Assembly (NCBI GenBank): GCA_000242935.3
Contig: CP007053.1
Span: 186,001-250,000 of the forward strand
Direction of reading: 5' to 3'
Origin: Opitutaceae bacterium TAV5
Lineage (GTDB): Bacteria; Verrucomicrobiota; Verrucomicrobiia; Opitutales; Opitutaceae
Length of the DNA stretch: 64,000 nucleotides
Shown piece after piece: positions 29,701 to 37,770 of the stretch. The notes under the pieces were generated by a model that saw only the letters and a program-made list of their open reading frames with translations, had not been told where the DNA came from and ran no database searches. Position 1 is the stretch's first letter. Each line of letters opens with the position of its first letter. Position numbers and translations under genes: made by a program.

Positions 29701-30162
29701 GACCCGGAAGCCGACCAGGGCGAACACCGGTTCGCCTTCGCGCTGTATCCGCATACCGGTGACCTCGTGGCCGGCGAGGTCGTCCGGCGCGCCTGGGAGT
29801 TCAACTGCCCGCCCACCGTCCTTTCCGCTGCTCCCGCCGCCGGCAATTTCGACGAAACTCTCGCCGGCCCTGCACCTGCCGCCGCCGCCTGGTTCGCGGT
29901 GGATTCGCCCCATCTCGTCATCGACACGATCAAGAAAGCCGAGGACAGCGAGGCCCTCATCGTGCGGCTTTACGAAGCGCACGGCACCGCCGGAGAGACC
30001 ACACTGGCGAGTTCCCTTCCCTTTTCGCGCTGCACGCGGGTCAACCTGCTCGAAGACGAAACCGAACCCCCGTTCGCCTCGCCGGACGGCGCCGATCCGC
30101 ATGCCGCCGGCGTCTCCTTTCCCTACCGCCCGTTCGAGATCATCTCGCTGAAGCTGGAATGA
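26776..30162 (+). CDS. Alpha-mannosidase, glycoside hydrolase family 38
   Basis: 1128 residues; no signal peptide, so cytoplasmic. N-terminal beta domain (1-230), then the GH38 catalytic domain with zinc ligands His and Asp in AVGHGHIDTAWLWTLAEARRK split as GHGHIDTAWLW, the nucleophile Asp in FWNPDVFGYSGALPQIM, LTQKLSWNQFN, and GYGDGGGGPT. The linker-helical region (about 530-630) and C-terminal beta-sandwich (RDKVNRDRQV..., EDHPHDYDAW...) complete the fold. Releases mannose from alpha-mannosides. A REPIN-like insert (28678-28895) encodes about 73 residues (near 635-707) at the start of the C-terminal half without breaking the frame. First gene of the second carbohydrate module. Confidence 0.93.
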   Translation: MLRHTALTLTRIGQLAPRLKALVYPERVPLRLEVAGPVGRITREEAAGLVYRPARIGMVLEPYGSTFWFRLAGDVPARWEGRRVDLLWASHSEATLWRDGRPVQGLNFEPVSTTCLRPDAKLWDHAPAGAPLTLEVEVACNQLNGYNWRQTPGYKDRSPFVVEQAELAVFDAEAWEFYFDYLVLADLVKRIDPKAATAWGGYLLAELNAVVNELRIDDRTTWSGPRARLKALLAHRNGTFQHEISAVGHGHIDTAWLWTLAEARRKCVRTFTSALAYAEDYPEYRFVCSQAQHYAWMKEQHPGVYERIRAAARAGTWVVTGGTWVEPDCNLPSGESLVRQFLHGQRFFQKEFGQRCRVFWNPDVFGYSGALPQIMRGAGIDYFLTQKLSWNQFNKPLHHNFYWEGIDGSRVLTHFPPGDSYNAMWNGKGFPLLDVLHSADNFKDHDRTRESLLVYGYGDGGGGPTREMLEVLRRVRDLQGVPRVEQRTPETFFRRLEKDLRDAPSVTGELYFEYHRGTYTTQAAMKCNNRKAEFLLREIEMLAAVAHRTASAADAVPAVNADRAADAAPAWRYPQTELDRLWRVLLLNQFHDIIPGSSIHEVYEEAAEQFAEFFAMAERLKTEALSRIASSADTSGAGVSPASVLHGHHDHEVARASTPCSADVLPPPAAWHELPAREFDDAGILARDRKEESSPPLNEAGGTPAPLRLFNPCAWERTALVDHPSLRSPALVRLPGLGIFPCKPQRWEGVPVTISAAPDAGDSEDRADFILENGQLRAGFTRGGQLVSLRDKVNRDRQVITPDSPANRFVIYEDHPHDYDAWEVDASHLETREPLPDAIRATPFADESGLRAGIEFVFEFGKSTLRERVTLQAHDRLLRCDCVVDWRERHRFLKVEFPVRVRAPEAAFEIQFGHVKRPTHFNTLHDIARFESCAHKWFDLSQPDYGVAVLSESKYGCAVHGSTLRLSLLRAPTYPDPEADQGEHRFAFALYPHTGDLVAGEVVRRAWEFNCPPTVLSAAPAAGNFDETLAGPAPAAAAWFAVDSPHLVIDTIKKAEDSEALIVRLYEAHGTAGETTLASSLPFSRCTRVNLLEDETEPPFASPDGADPHAAGVSFPYRPFEIISLKLE
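28678..28895. repeat. REPIN-like element inside the alpha-mannosidase reading frame
   Basis: Bounded by AGTGGCGCGGGCGTCTCGCC (28678 onward) and an inverted copy GCGGGACGCCCGCGCCACT ending at 28895. Inside are further hairpins of the CACGAGC-ttcca-GCCCGTG and GCGGGC-attctt-GCCCGT type (about 28735-28837). Continuous with the coding frame; the encoded insert is rich in Ala, Pro and His. Confidence 0.82.
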
Positions 30163-30211
30163 TTTCAGACGCCCCCGGTCAAAACCTCCGATCGAAAAGC
30201 CAAAATCCCAA

Positions 30212-30227
30212 TTTTGGTTTACCAAAA
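30212..30227. promoter_or_regulatory. Operator-like perfect inverted repeat before pseudopilin gene
   Basis: TTTTGGT-TT-ACCAAAA, a perfect 7-bp inverted repeat in the AT-rich 260-base spacer between the mannosidase and the pseudopilin. It gives the symmetric form of the TTTTGGT half-site seen at 26740 and 30305. Confidence 0.55.
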
Positions 30228-30304
30228 TATAAAAAATATTTAGATTTTTAGCAAAAGTGCCCTTGACGAATCGATTTTTATCCAGAAACTTTGATTTATA
30301 GAAA

Positions 30305-30320
30305 TTTTGGTAAATCAAAT
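30305..30320. promoter_or_regulatory. Second operator-like site before pseudopilin gene
   Basis: TTTTGGTAAATCAAAT, identical to the site at 26740 except for one base. The two sites in this spacer are 93 bases apart, which would allow cooperative binding or looping. Suggests that the mannosidase and the pseudopilin-PEP-CTERM-glycosidase genes respond to the same regulator. Confidence 0.5.
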
Positions 30321-30422
30321 TACCTTTATTCAACATCCCCTGATTCGCCTGAGCCATTCCCCATTCTGCCATCCCCCTCCTCTGCCAGGGAGACGGCAGC
30401 CAATCTCAATCCCGCATAACCC

Positions 30423-31145
30423 ATGAACTACCTCCCTTCATCCTGTTATCCGAGCCCCCGGCCCGCCAAAACCGGTCACGCCGGTCGAGCTTTCACGCTG
30501 ATCGAGTTGCTGACGGTCATCGCGATCATCGGTATCCTCGCCGCGATCATCATCCCGACCGTCGGCAAGGTCAGGGAAACCGCGCGGGCCGCGCAGTGCC
30601 TGAGCAATATCCGGCAGATCGCCATGGCATTGAATCTGTATGCGGATGATAACAAGGATCTGTTCCCCACCACTGGAAACTCCGACTGGGTCAAACCTTC
30701 ATCGGTCGCCAATCCACCCGGAATTTTCGATTACCTGAGACCCGGAACCACCTCTACCCAGTTCTGGAACTACTATTGGACGGCAAGTGTGCGCTTCAAA
30801 GGGACACCTCTTTGTTGCCCTGCCTTCGAATCACGTGATCCGGTACCCTACAGCTATGGACTGAATGAACTCCTCACGGAGCAGACTCCCGGCAAAAAAA
30901 TCGGCAGCAGCAACTATGCATCCCGGGCCAAAATCTCAACCCCGTCCCAAGCCATGCTGGTCATCGAAGCCAACAAGCTGAACGTCAAGGTTCCCGGTAG
31001 TGGCAACGGAGAAGAGCCGGCCGTAACTCCACGCCACGGCAGTCAGCTCAACCTCGCCTACGTTGACGCCCACGTCGGCAAAATCAAATACGAGGACATC
31101 CCCACCTCTCCGACTAATATCTTCTGGTCCATCTACGGAAACTAG
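30423..31145 (+). CDS. Pseudopilin-like protein with prepilin N-terminus (module 2)
   Basis: 240 residues. Prepilin signature [20 protein letters not shown] with cleavage after Gly and Glu+5; the leader of about 20 residues is of normal length. C-terminal tail HGSQLNLAYVDAHVGKI keeps the H-X9-D spacing but has Ala in place of Gly in the DG pair. The middle carries a paired-cysteine segment (TPLCCPAFES). Inner-membrane or periplasmic after processing; function unknown. It follows the operator pair and heads the pseudopilin-PEP-CTERM-GH39 gene run. Confidence 0.87.
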   Translation: MNYLPSSCYPSPRPAKTGHAGRAFTLIELLTVIAIIGILAAIIIPTVGKVRETARAAQCLSNIRQIAMALNLYADDNKDLFPTTGNSDWVKPSSVANPPGIFDYLRPGTTSTQFWNYYWTASVRFKGTPLCCPAFESRDPVPYSYGLNELLTEQTPGKKIGSSNYASRAKISTPSQAMLVIEANKLNVKVPGSGNGEEPAVTPRHGSQLNLAYVDAHVGKIKYEDIPTSPTNIFWSIYGN

Positions 31146-31310
31146 AGCGCTTCAAACAAGACCCTGATCTTCTCCGGGCCTGCGCCAGCGAAACGACGCA
31201 CAAACGGCATTCGCAGGAGCTCCGCATACGGAGTTCCCGCTGACAGAGAATCGTCTCGCGATCCACGCCCCTTCTTTCCCCAAGCACCTGACACCATCCG
31301 CACTAACATC

Positions 31311-32243
31311 ATGAAATCCCGACCAAACGTACCCATCATACTCGCCGCGAGCGGCATGCTCGCGTTCACCCTCGGTCTCACAGCCCAAACCACCACCTGG
31401 ACTACGGTGCTCCACGACAGTTTCAGCCTCAACGGCACGACCCGCGTCGCCGGAGGAGACCCGCAAGGACTCGCTGTCGAAGAAGGTGCTGGCATGGTTT
31501 TTTGGCGCCGTAACGGTTCCACAGCATTTGGCCCTAACGGCGGCATTGTCGGTTATGACGGTGCCAATTACGGTGCAGGTGCTCCCCACCTGTCTATCGG
31601 TTATCCGACATCTCCCGGTGTCGGTCCTCATTTTGGACAATTCACCACGGGTCAACTCAAACTCACCGCATCAGTGACAATCGGGGACTTGGCCAGCCAA
31701 GGCTGGATCGGTATTTCCTTCCGGGGTAATCCTGATGCCGCGTGGTTCCCAAGTGATCCGGGTTTTTCCAACAACTCCAATCCTCTCTGGATTCGCATCG
31801 ATGCCGACGGTTGGCTGACCGTCGATGGCACCTGGCTATCCTGGGAGGGCCGCCAGGCAGGCGACCCATTGCCCTCTGTCAAAGTCAGTGACATTGTCGA
31901 CTCCGGCTTTACAACCCAAACCCCTGTGGAGATCGCAGTCTCCTACAATCTCGAAACATACGCTGTGGACGTTTATTTCAACGGCCAGAGTATCATGGCT
32001 AGCTACGGACTCTATACCAAGAACGCGAATGGAGATCCCGCTACCATGCTCATCATGAATGGTGCCGGTCTCTATATTCAGGGCAGCACCTCTGGAGGAG
32101 TCGTCCCCACCGTCAACACTCTCACCGTCGAGCATGGCGTCACAGCCGTCCCCGAACCGGGCACAGTTGCCCTGATCATCGGCCTGCTGGCCCTGCCCGG
32201 TGCGATGCTGCTGCGCATCCGCCGTCGGAAAAACCGCGCCTGA
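31311..32243 (+). CDS. PEP-CTERM sorted surface protein (module 2)
   Basis: 310 residues. Signal peptide (VPIILAASGMLAFTLGLTAQ), a concanavalin-like beta-sandwich body (SFSLNGTTRVAGG, GWIGISFRG, WIRIDADGWLTVDGTW, AVSYNLETYAVDVYFNG) and a C-terminal tag VPEPGTVALIIGLLALPGAM then RIRRRKNRA. The tag predicts exosortase-dependent sorting to the cell surface or matrix. The lectin-like body would suit glycan binding. It follows the module-2 pseudopilin. Confidence 0.9.
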   Translation: MKSRPNVPIILAASGMLAFTLGLTAQTTTWTTVLHDSFSLNGTTRVAGGDPQGLAVEEGAGMVFWRRNGSTAFGPNGGIVGYDGANYGAGAPHLSIGYPTSPGVGPHFGQFTTGQLKLTASVTIGDLASQGWIGISFRGNPDAAWFPSDPGFSNNSNPLWIRIDADGWLTVDGTWLSWEGRQAGDPLPSVKVSDIVDSGFTTQTPVEIAVSYNLETYAVDVYFNGQSIMASYGLYTKNANGDPATMLIMNGAGLYIQGSTSGGVVPTVNTLTVEHGVTAVPEPGTVALIIGLLALPGAMLLRIRRRKNRA

Positions 32244-32368
32244 CCTGATTCGCACACACCTCCCGGGCTCTGTCCGGTTTCCCCTCGTCCGCCCTCCTTG
32301 TGAGGATGCCTTGCAGGAGGGCGGATGTTTGTCACCCTCCCTCGCTACCGATCCCGCCCGCGCCTGCC

Positions 32369-33763
32369 ATGCCCAGTAGTATTCATTTTTTAATTACAGC
32401 CTGCCTGCTGTTCGCCACCTCCGCGTTCGCGGCCGGCACACCGGACCAGCCTGTCGACAAGACACTCATCTCCGCCCACGCCAACCAGACGATCGGCCGC
32501 ATCAATCACAACCTCGCCGGCGTCTCGCTCGGAGGCGGAGCGACCACTTACCTCAATCCCGTCTACACTCGCCCGCTCGCCGAAGCGGGCGTCCGTTACG
32601 TCCGCCTCGAAACCGTCACCGCCGATCACCGGAAACTCTACGATCCGGCCACGCGCACCTGGAACTGGTCTCAACTGGATGCCGAGATCGAAGCCATCCG
32701 GGCCGGCGGCGCCGACATCGTGGCCAACATCTTTTACACGCCCCGCTTCCTCGCGTTTCACGACGACGACCGGTATTTCTATTCTTACCCGAAAGATTAC
32801 GCCGCCTGGGAGACCTGGGTGGAAGCCATTGTCCGCCACGTGAACATCGAAAAAAAGTATGGCATCCGGTACTGGGAGATCGGCAACGAGGCTTCCGGCG
32901 CGCACTTCTTCCGCGCCCCGATGCGCGATTTCTGGAAATATTACGAATCGTCGGCCCGGGCGGTGAAGCGGGCCGACCCCGCCGCGCTGGTTGGCGGCAT
33001 TGCCGACAACCCGAATTACCCGGAGCTTTACGGCGATTTTTTCAACGCCGCCAAACGCTCCGGCACGCCGGTCGATTTTGTCAGCTTTCACTGGTACGCG
33101 AGTTGGGCGCGCAAAGGCGACACCTCGCCGGACCTGTATTTCCGGTTCGCCCGCTCCCTGAAGGAACTTTCCCGCCACCGGCTCGGTCGCGATGTGCCGC
33201 TCTTTCTCACCGAATGGAACTGCGTTGGCGAACGCCCCGCCGAACCCCGTGTGAAGGTCGGTGCCTACGTGGGTGCCGCCTTTTACTGGATGCAGGAGTC
33301 GCCGATCGACGCTGCCTTCCTCTTCCGCGTGCAACCCTACCGCGACACACTCGGCTCGCTCTACAACGCCAAAGGCGAAACGGGCATGGTCGGACGCATC
33401 TTCAGAATGTTTTCCGGATTGCCCGAAGAACGGATCAACCTTGTCACCGTCGCACCCGGCGTCACCGGACTGGCTGCCCGCTCCGGCAACGACCGGATCG
33501 CCATCCTGCTCGCCCGCTTCGATCCGGATCGGGGAAACGTGGTCGTGGACAACACCCTCGCCATCCCCGGCCACGGCCTCACCGGACGCTACCGCCTCAC
33601 CCTGCACCTGGAAGACGCCGCCACCGCGGATACCTACGGGGAACGCCAACCGGTGGAGGACCGCGTTCTCACGCTCACCCCGGCCACACCGGTCCGCGTG
33701 AATCTGCAACTGTCCAACTACTCCGTCGCCTTTCTCCGGCTGGAAAAAGTCGACGGCAAATAG
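32369..33763 (+). CDS. Secreted GH39-like glycoside hydrolase
   Basis: 464 residues from MPSSIHFLITACLLFATSAF, a signal peptide with the ATG at 32369. TIM barrel with acid/base Glu in IRYWEIGNEASGAHFF and nucleophile Glu in VPLFLTEWNCVGE, spacing typical of GH39 (beta-xylosidase, alpha-iduronidase) and related GH-A enzymes, and a small C-terminal beta-sandwich. DFVSFHWYASW precedes the nucleophile as in the family. The end of the second carbohydrate module; it probably trims oligosaccharides outside the cytoplasm. Substrate undetermined. Confidence 0.84.
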   Translation: MPSSIHFLITACLLFATSAFAAGTPDQPVDKTLISAHANQTIGRINHNLAGVSLGGGATTYLNPVYTRPLAEAGVRYVRLETVTADHRKLYDPATRTWNWSQLDAEIEAIRAGGADIVANIFYTPRFLAFHDDDRYFYSYPKDYAAWETWVEAIVRHVNIEKKYGIRYWEIGNEASGAHFFRAPMRDFWKYYESSARAVKRADPAALVGGIADNPNYPELYGDFFNAAKRSGTPVDFVSFHWYASWARKGDTSPDLYFRFARSLKELSRHRLGRDVPLFLTEWNCVGERPAEPRVKVGAYVGAAFYWMQESPIDAAFLFRVQPYRDTLGSLYNAKGETGMVGRIFRMFSGLPEERINLVTVAPGVTGLAARSGNDRIAILLARFDPDRGNVVVDNTLAIPGHGLTGRYRLTLHLEDAATADTYGERQPVEDRVLTLTPATPVRVNLQLSNYSVAFLRLEKVDGK

Positions 33764-33808
33764 CCGCCTTCCTCCCCTCTCCGGTGGCTCGCTTCCCGTT
33801 CGCTCCGC

Positions 33809-34672
33809 TCACACCTCCCCGACGGGCGTGTGGTGATCGTGGTTACTCACGCCGCGTTTCCAGTGACCGGAAACCTCCATCCGCGACCGCTCGAAACCCC
33901 GTTCCCCGAGCAGATGCCGTGCGACCGCACGCGCCTCCGTCACCTCGCCGGCCACCCACGCGAAACCGCGCCCATCCGGAAACGGCAATCCCCGTACCGC
34001 CTCCGTCAGCGCCGCCGCCCGGCCCGCCGTGCCGGCTGCATCCGGCGGGCAAACGACCCACGTCACTCCGCTTGCCGCCGGTGCGCGCAACGCCTGCCGC
34101 TCGGCCTCGTCCGCCACCACGACTACCGCAAGGGCGCGCGTTGGCGGCGCAAATTCCTCCAGCCGTCGAGCGATGGCGGGCAAGGCCGTCTCGTCGCCGA
34201 CAAGCAGATACCAGTCGAACACCTCCGCCATCACGTGCGAGCCGCGCGGTCCCCCGATTCCGACCACATCGCCCGGTTGGGCCCGCGCCGCCCATGCGGC
34301 CGCGATGCCACTTTCCCCGCCGCCCGCATCACCGGCGCCGCCGTGCAGAAAAAAATCGATGTCCAGCTCGCCCGCCGCTGCATCGTGACGCCGCAGCGTG
34401 TAATCACGCGCCACCGGCCGGCCTCCTTCCGCCGGCGGGGCGATCCGGCCCTCCGGCGTCACCACCGGCAACACCGGCAAGCGCGCTCCCGGAGCCGGAA
34501 AAAATACCTTCACATGGTCTTCCGGAGCCAGCGTCACCAGACCCTCGAGCTCCGGCCCCGCCAGCGTGATCCGTCGCACCCGCGGTGTCGGCGCCGCCAC
34601 GCGCTTCACCCCAAGGCGCCGGATTTTCAGAGGATGCCTCACCAGCCGGACAATCGATTCGTCGGAATTCAT
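33809..34672 (-). CDS. Siderophore-interacting protein (FAD ferric-siderophore reductase)
   Basis: About 287 residues. ViuB/SIP family: FAD-binding beta-barrel with VKVFFPAPG and the FAD motif RDYTLRRHDAAAGELDIDF cut as ARDYTLRRHD, followed by HGGAGDAG...AAAWAARAQPGD, then the NAD(P)H-like domain (WYLLVGDETALPAIARRLEE, RGFAWVAGEVTEARAVARHL). Family members reduce ferric siderophores in the cytoplasm to release iron. The start is uncertain between 34672, 34693 and 34711; 34672 gives the normal N-terminus. No siderophore synthesis or uptake genes are beside it. Divergent from the ThiF/MoeB gene. Confidence 0.9.
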   Translation of the reverse strand: MNSDESIVRLVRHPLKIRRLGVKRVAAPTPRVRRITLAGPELEGLVTLAPEDHVKVFFPAPGARLPVLPVVTPEGRIAPPAEGGRPVARDYTLRRHDAAAGELDIDFFLHGGAGDAGGGESGIAAAWAARAQPGDVVGIGGPRGSHVMAEVFDWYLLVGDETALPAIARRLEEFAPPTRALAVVVVADEAERQALRAPAASGVTWVVCPPDAAGTAGRAAALTEAVRGLPFPDGRGFAWVAGEVTEARAVARHLLGERGFERSRMEVSGHWKRGVSNHDHHTPVGEV

Positions 34673-34828
34673 GGGAGAGACAACGCCAGACATATTTTCC
34701 CCGCAGTGCAACGCCCGCCGCGCGCCCTTCGGGGAAAAACCATACGCAAGCCACCTCTACCCGCCGAAAAGTCACGACATCGTTGCGCCCGCCGCTCCGT
34801 TGCCGGATGATTGCGTAAGAATTTCGCC

Positions 34829-36040
34829 ATGCCGACTGTCTCCGCCGCCTCCTCCGCTCCCGCCGCCTCGCCTGCCCACGCGCCTGTCCACACCATCGCT
34901 CCCGTGCTCACTCGCGGCGAACTCGCCCGTTACGCCCGCCAGCTTTCGCTCGCCGGATTCGGACCCGATGCCCAGGCCGCACTCAAGCGCGCCCGTGTCC
35001 TCGTCATCGGCGCGGGCGGGCTCGGCTGCCCCTCCCTGCTCTACCTCGCCGCCGCCGGCGTCGGCCATATCACGCTTCTCGATCCCGACCGCGTCGATAC
35101 CTCCAACCTCCAGCGCCAGGTGCTCTTCACCACGGAAGATACCGGTCAGTCGAAAGCGACCGTCGCCGCCCGTCGGCTCCGCGCGCTCAATCCGCTCGTC
35201 TCCATCGACCCGCGCCCTGAACGCCTCACGCGCGACAACGCCCTCGCCCTCGTTGCCGCCCACGACCTCGTCATCGATGGCTCCGACAACTTCGCCACCC
35301 GCTATCTCGTCAACGACGCCTGTGTCATCGCGCAAAAACCCTTCGTCTATGGCGCGATTCAGGGATTTTCCGGTCAGGTCAGCGTATTCAATTTCAGGTC
35401 ACAAGAAAGCGAGGCTTCCCCCGTCACCTACCGCTGCCTCTTTCCCGAACCACCCGCACCTGGCGAAGCGCCGTCCTGCGCTGAAGCCGGCGTGCTCGGC
35501 GTCCTGCCCGGCCTCGTCGGCACGCTCCAGGCCACCGAAGCCATAAAACTCATCACCGGCATCGGCCGGCCGCTCGCCGGCCGCCTGCTCCTCATCGATG
35601 CGCTCACGATGACCACCCAAACGCTCACCCTCACCGGCAATCCGCAAAATCAGTTGATCCGCGAGTTGCCGCCGGAAGATTTCGGACAAACGTGCGCCGT
35701 CATGCCCGACTCTACCGCTCTCAACGACGATCCCGACGAAATCACCGTCGACGCCCTTCGCCCGGCCGTTGCCGACGTCCAGCTCATCGACGTACGCGAA
35801 GACTGGGAACGCGCGCTCGCGGCCATCGAACCGGAGACCTCCGTGCACATCCCGCTCGGCCGGCTCGGCACGCCCGAGGCTGACGCCGCGCTGGCCGCGC
35901 TCGATCCCGAACAACCGACGGTGGTCTATTGTGCCGGCGGCGTCCGCAGCCTGAAGGCCTTGCCGGTTCTCCGCGGCCACCACGGCTTCACCGACATCCG
36001 GAGCCTGCGCGGCGGCATCAAGGTGTGGGGCCACGGCTAA
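34829..36040 (+). CDS. ThiF/MoeB-type adenylyltransferase with rhodanese domain
   Basis: 403 residues. An E1-like domain (about 30-270) has the nucleotide loop VLVIGAGGLGCPSLLYLAAAGVGHI, split as IGAGGLGCPS, and the catalytic region DGSDNFATRYLVNDA. A rhodanese domain (about 300-400) ends with the persulfide Cys in VVYCAGGVRS. These proteins adenylate the C-terminal glycine of ThiS or MoaD and pass sulphur to it. The zinc CxxC pairs of classical MoeB are not obvious. No ThiF exists in the thiamine operon at 9.5 kb, so ThiS is a plausible partner, as are MoaD-like carriers; the sequence does not decide. Confidence 0.88.
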   Translation: MPTVSAASSAPAASPAHAPVHTIAPVLTRGELARYARQLSLAGFGPDAQAALKRARVLVIGAGGLGCPSLLYLAAAGVGHITLLDPDRVDTSNLQRQVLFTTEDTGQSKATVAARRLRALNPLVSIDPRPERLTRDNALALVAAHDLVIDGSDNFATRYLVNDACVIAQKPFVYGAIQGFSGQVSVFNFRSQESEASPVTYRCLFPEPPAPGEAPSCAEAGVLGVLPGLVGTLQATEAIKLITGIGRPLAGRLLLIDALTMTTQTLTLTGNPQNQLIRELPPEDFGQTCAVMPDSTALNDDPDEITVDALRPAVADVQLIDVREDWERALAAIEPETSVHIPLGRLGTPEADAALAALDPEQPTVVYCAGGVRSLKALPVLRGHHGFTDIRSLRGGIKVWGHG

Positions 36041-36069
36041 CCTTCAAAACAGAAGTCGCCCACGAAACA

Positions 36070-36129
36070 CACGAAAGGACACGAAAAAAAACAGAAAAGT
36101 CAGGATTCTGATTTTCGTGTCCTTTCGTG
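36070..36129. terminator. Bidirectional terminator-like 18-bp inverted repeat
   Basis: Perfect arms CACGAAAGGACACGAAAA (36070-36087) and TTTTCGTGTCCTTTCGTG (36112-36129) with a 24-base loop, between the convergent ThiF/MoeB gene and the pyrophosphorylase gene. The A-rich and T-rich inner ends mean it could stop transcription either way. A looser CACGAAA-type repeat precedes it. Confidence 0.65.
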
Positions 36130-36147
36130 GCCATCCCTCCCGGAAAT

Positions 36148-37572
36148 CTATTCCAGATAAAGTCCTGCCGTCACCGCCGGCTTCGCGGAAAGCTTTTTCC
36201 ACGAATCGGCGAACGAATCCTCGTCGTATCCGAAGAGCGGCGACACCTCGATGTCGAACGGCGGCAGCCCCGTCGCATCGGCCTCGACCGCCGCGCCGTT
36301 GGCCTTGAGCCAGCGGACAAACTGGCGGCGCTGATCCTCGGCGCACGTTTTTGGCGAATCGAGTCCTTCGGCATTTTTCACCGGCGAAAAGTCGTCCGCC
36401 CGGCGTGCCTCGATCACCACCGGGTTTTTCGCGAACGGCAGCGCGTCGAAGACAAACATCTCGAACTTCACACCGTTGGCTTTCTCCGGTTTCACAGGGG
36501 CGCCGGCGGCATCGACCGTCGGGATTTTTTTGTCGGCCCGGTGGAAGGGCAGCGCGTCGTCTCCGCGCGCCATCCGGCGGATGAAGCCGCGGTCGATCAC
36601 GTGGATGGCGATGCTGCCTGCGATGTAGCGAAGCTGGCCGGTCGCCGGATCCGTTTCCTCCTGATAAGCCTTCGGCAAATCGGAGTATTCGATGACCACG
36701 AGCTTGCCGCCCTGCGTGCAGAAGTGGCCGACCTTTTCGCCCGCGTAGGCTTTCGGGATCATCTTGCTGCTCATCTCCGAGCCGCGCAGCAGGTGCCAGC
36801 CGATGAAGGCCGGATCGATGAAACGCACCAGCGGGTTGTCCACCTGGAAATAACTGAGGGCATCGATCCCCTCGCGTTCCATGAGATCGACCGCACCGCT
36901 GCGCTCCAGCGCACGCAGGGAACCGCCATGGCCGTCCGGCGACATGGCAATGGTGCTGGTGGTTTCGAGCAGGATTTTTCCGTCAAAATCCACCGCCGGC
37001 ATCCGGCCCTGGCGGAAAAAATGCACGCGGGATTCGTCGAGCCCGAAGAAACGGTTTTCCCGGAAAAACCCCTCCGTGGCCGCGTGGTTGCTGTGGCTCG
37101 TCATGATGAACCAGTGCAGCGGACACCCGTAGCGGTTGCCCGCCGCGCGGAGTTTTTCGGCAAACACCTGGAAGAGGGATTTCTTGCGGACCGGCGTCAC
37201 CGGGTACGTGCCCTTCGGCCCGTCGTAGCCGAGCCGCGTGCCTTGGCCGCCCGCCACGGTGAAGGCGGCTACCCGGCCCGCACGCAGGGCCTCCTCGCCG
37301 ACGGTTTTGGCCTTCGCCCAGGCGGCGGCGTCACCGCCGTTTTCGGGCAACGGCTCGTAGGGAGCCGGTGCGATACCGTCGAGATTGACGCCCGCCGCGC
37401 CCGCGCCGGCCGCGACGAGCGTGCGGTTAAGGCGGTCGATTTCGGCGAGGTCGACCTCCTCCGCGTCGGCGATCAGCCGCTTTTGTTCGTCCGGGGAAAG
37501 ACGGTCGTAGAACGCAAAAACGTGACCCTGACCTGTACGTTCGAAAGCCTCGATAACGGGATGTTTAGCCAT
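36148..37572 (-). CDS. UDP-N-acetylglucosamine/UDP-sugar pyrophosphorylase (UAP1-type)
   Basis: 474 residues. UDPGP type 1 family: nucleotidyl-binding loop AAFTVAGGQGTRLGYDGPKG cut as VAGGQGTRLGYDGPKGTYPV, then FIMTSHSNHAATEGFF, DSPDGHGG-type segment SPDGHGGSLRAL and the metal/sugar region YFQVDNPLVRFIDPAFIG. Makes UDP-sugar plus pyrophosphate from UTP and a hexose phosphate; similarity is closer to UAP1 (N-acetylglucosamine-1-phosphate) than to GalU. The ATG at 37572 begins the conserved N-terminus (MAKHPVIEAFERTGQGHVFA). Cytoplasmic, single gene. Confidence 0.87.
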   Translation of the reverse strand: MAKHPVIEAFERTGQGHVFAFYDRLSPDEQKRLIADAEEVDLAEIDRLNRTLVAAGAGAAGVNLDGIAPAPYEPLPENGGDAAAWAKAKTVGEEALRAGRVAAFTVAGGQGTRLGYDGPKGTYPVTPVRKKSLFQVFAEKLRAAGNRYGCPLHWFIMTSHSNHAATEGFFRENRFFGLDESRVHFFRQGRMPAVDFDGKILLETTSTIAMSPDGHGGSLRALERSGAVDLMEREGIDALSYFQVDNPLVRFIDPAFIGWHLLRGSEMSSKMIPKAYAGEKVGHFCTQGGKLVVIEYSDLPKAYQEETDPATGQLRYIAGSIAIHVIDRGFIRRMARGDDALPFHRADKKIPTVDAAGAPVKPEKANGVKFEMFVFDALPFAKNPVVIEARRADDFSPVKNAEGLDSPKTCAEDQRRQFVRWLKANGAAVEADATGLPPFDIEVSPLFGYDEDSFADSWKKLSAKPAVTAGLYLE

Positions 37573-37770
37573 GTCCTGTCGGTGGTTGTGATGATGGTGT
37601 GTCGGTAAAGCCGCAAAGGGAACCACCAGTGAAGCCGCCCGCCCCTCCGCCCGGCAACGCCTTTTTCCAGTCAATTACCAATCCCCGCTCCGAATCGGCC
37701 ATAGGAATTTTAGGGACGGGTTAAAAATGACCTTGCAGAAAGAGGACAGGACCTGTTTCATCTGCGGATC

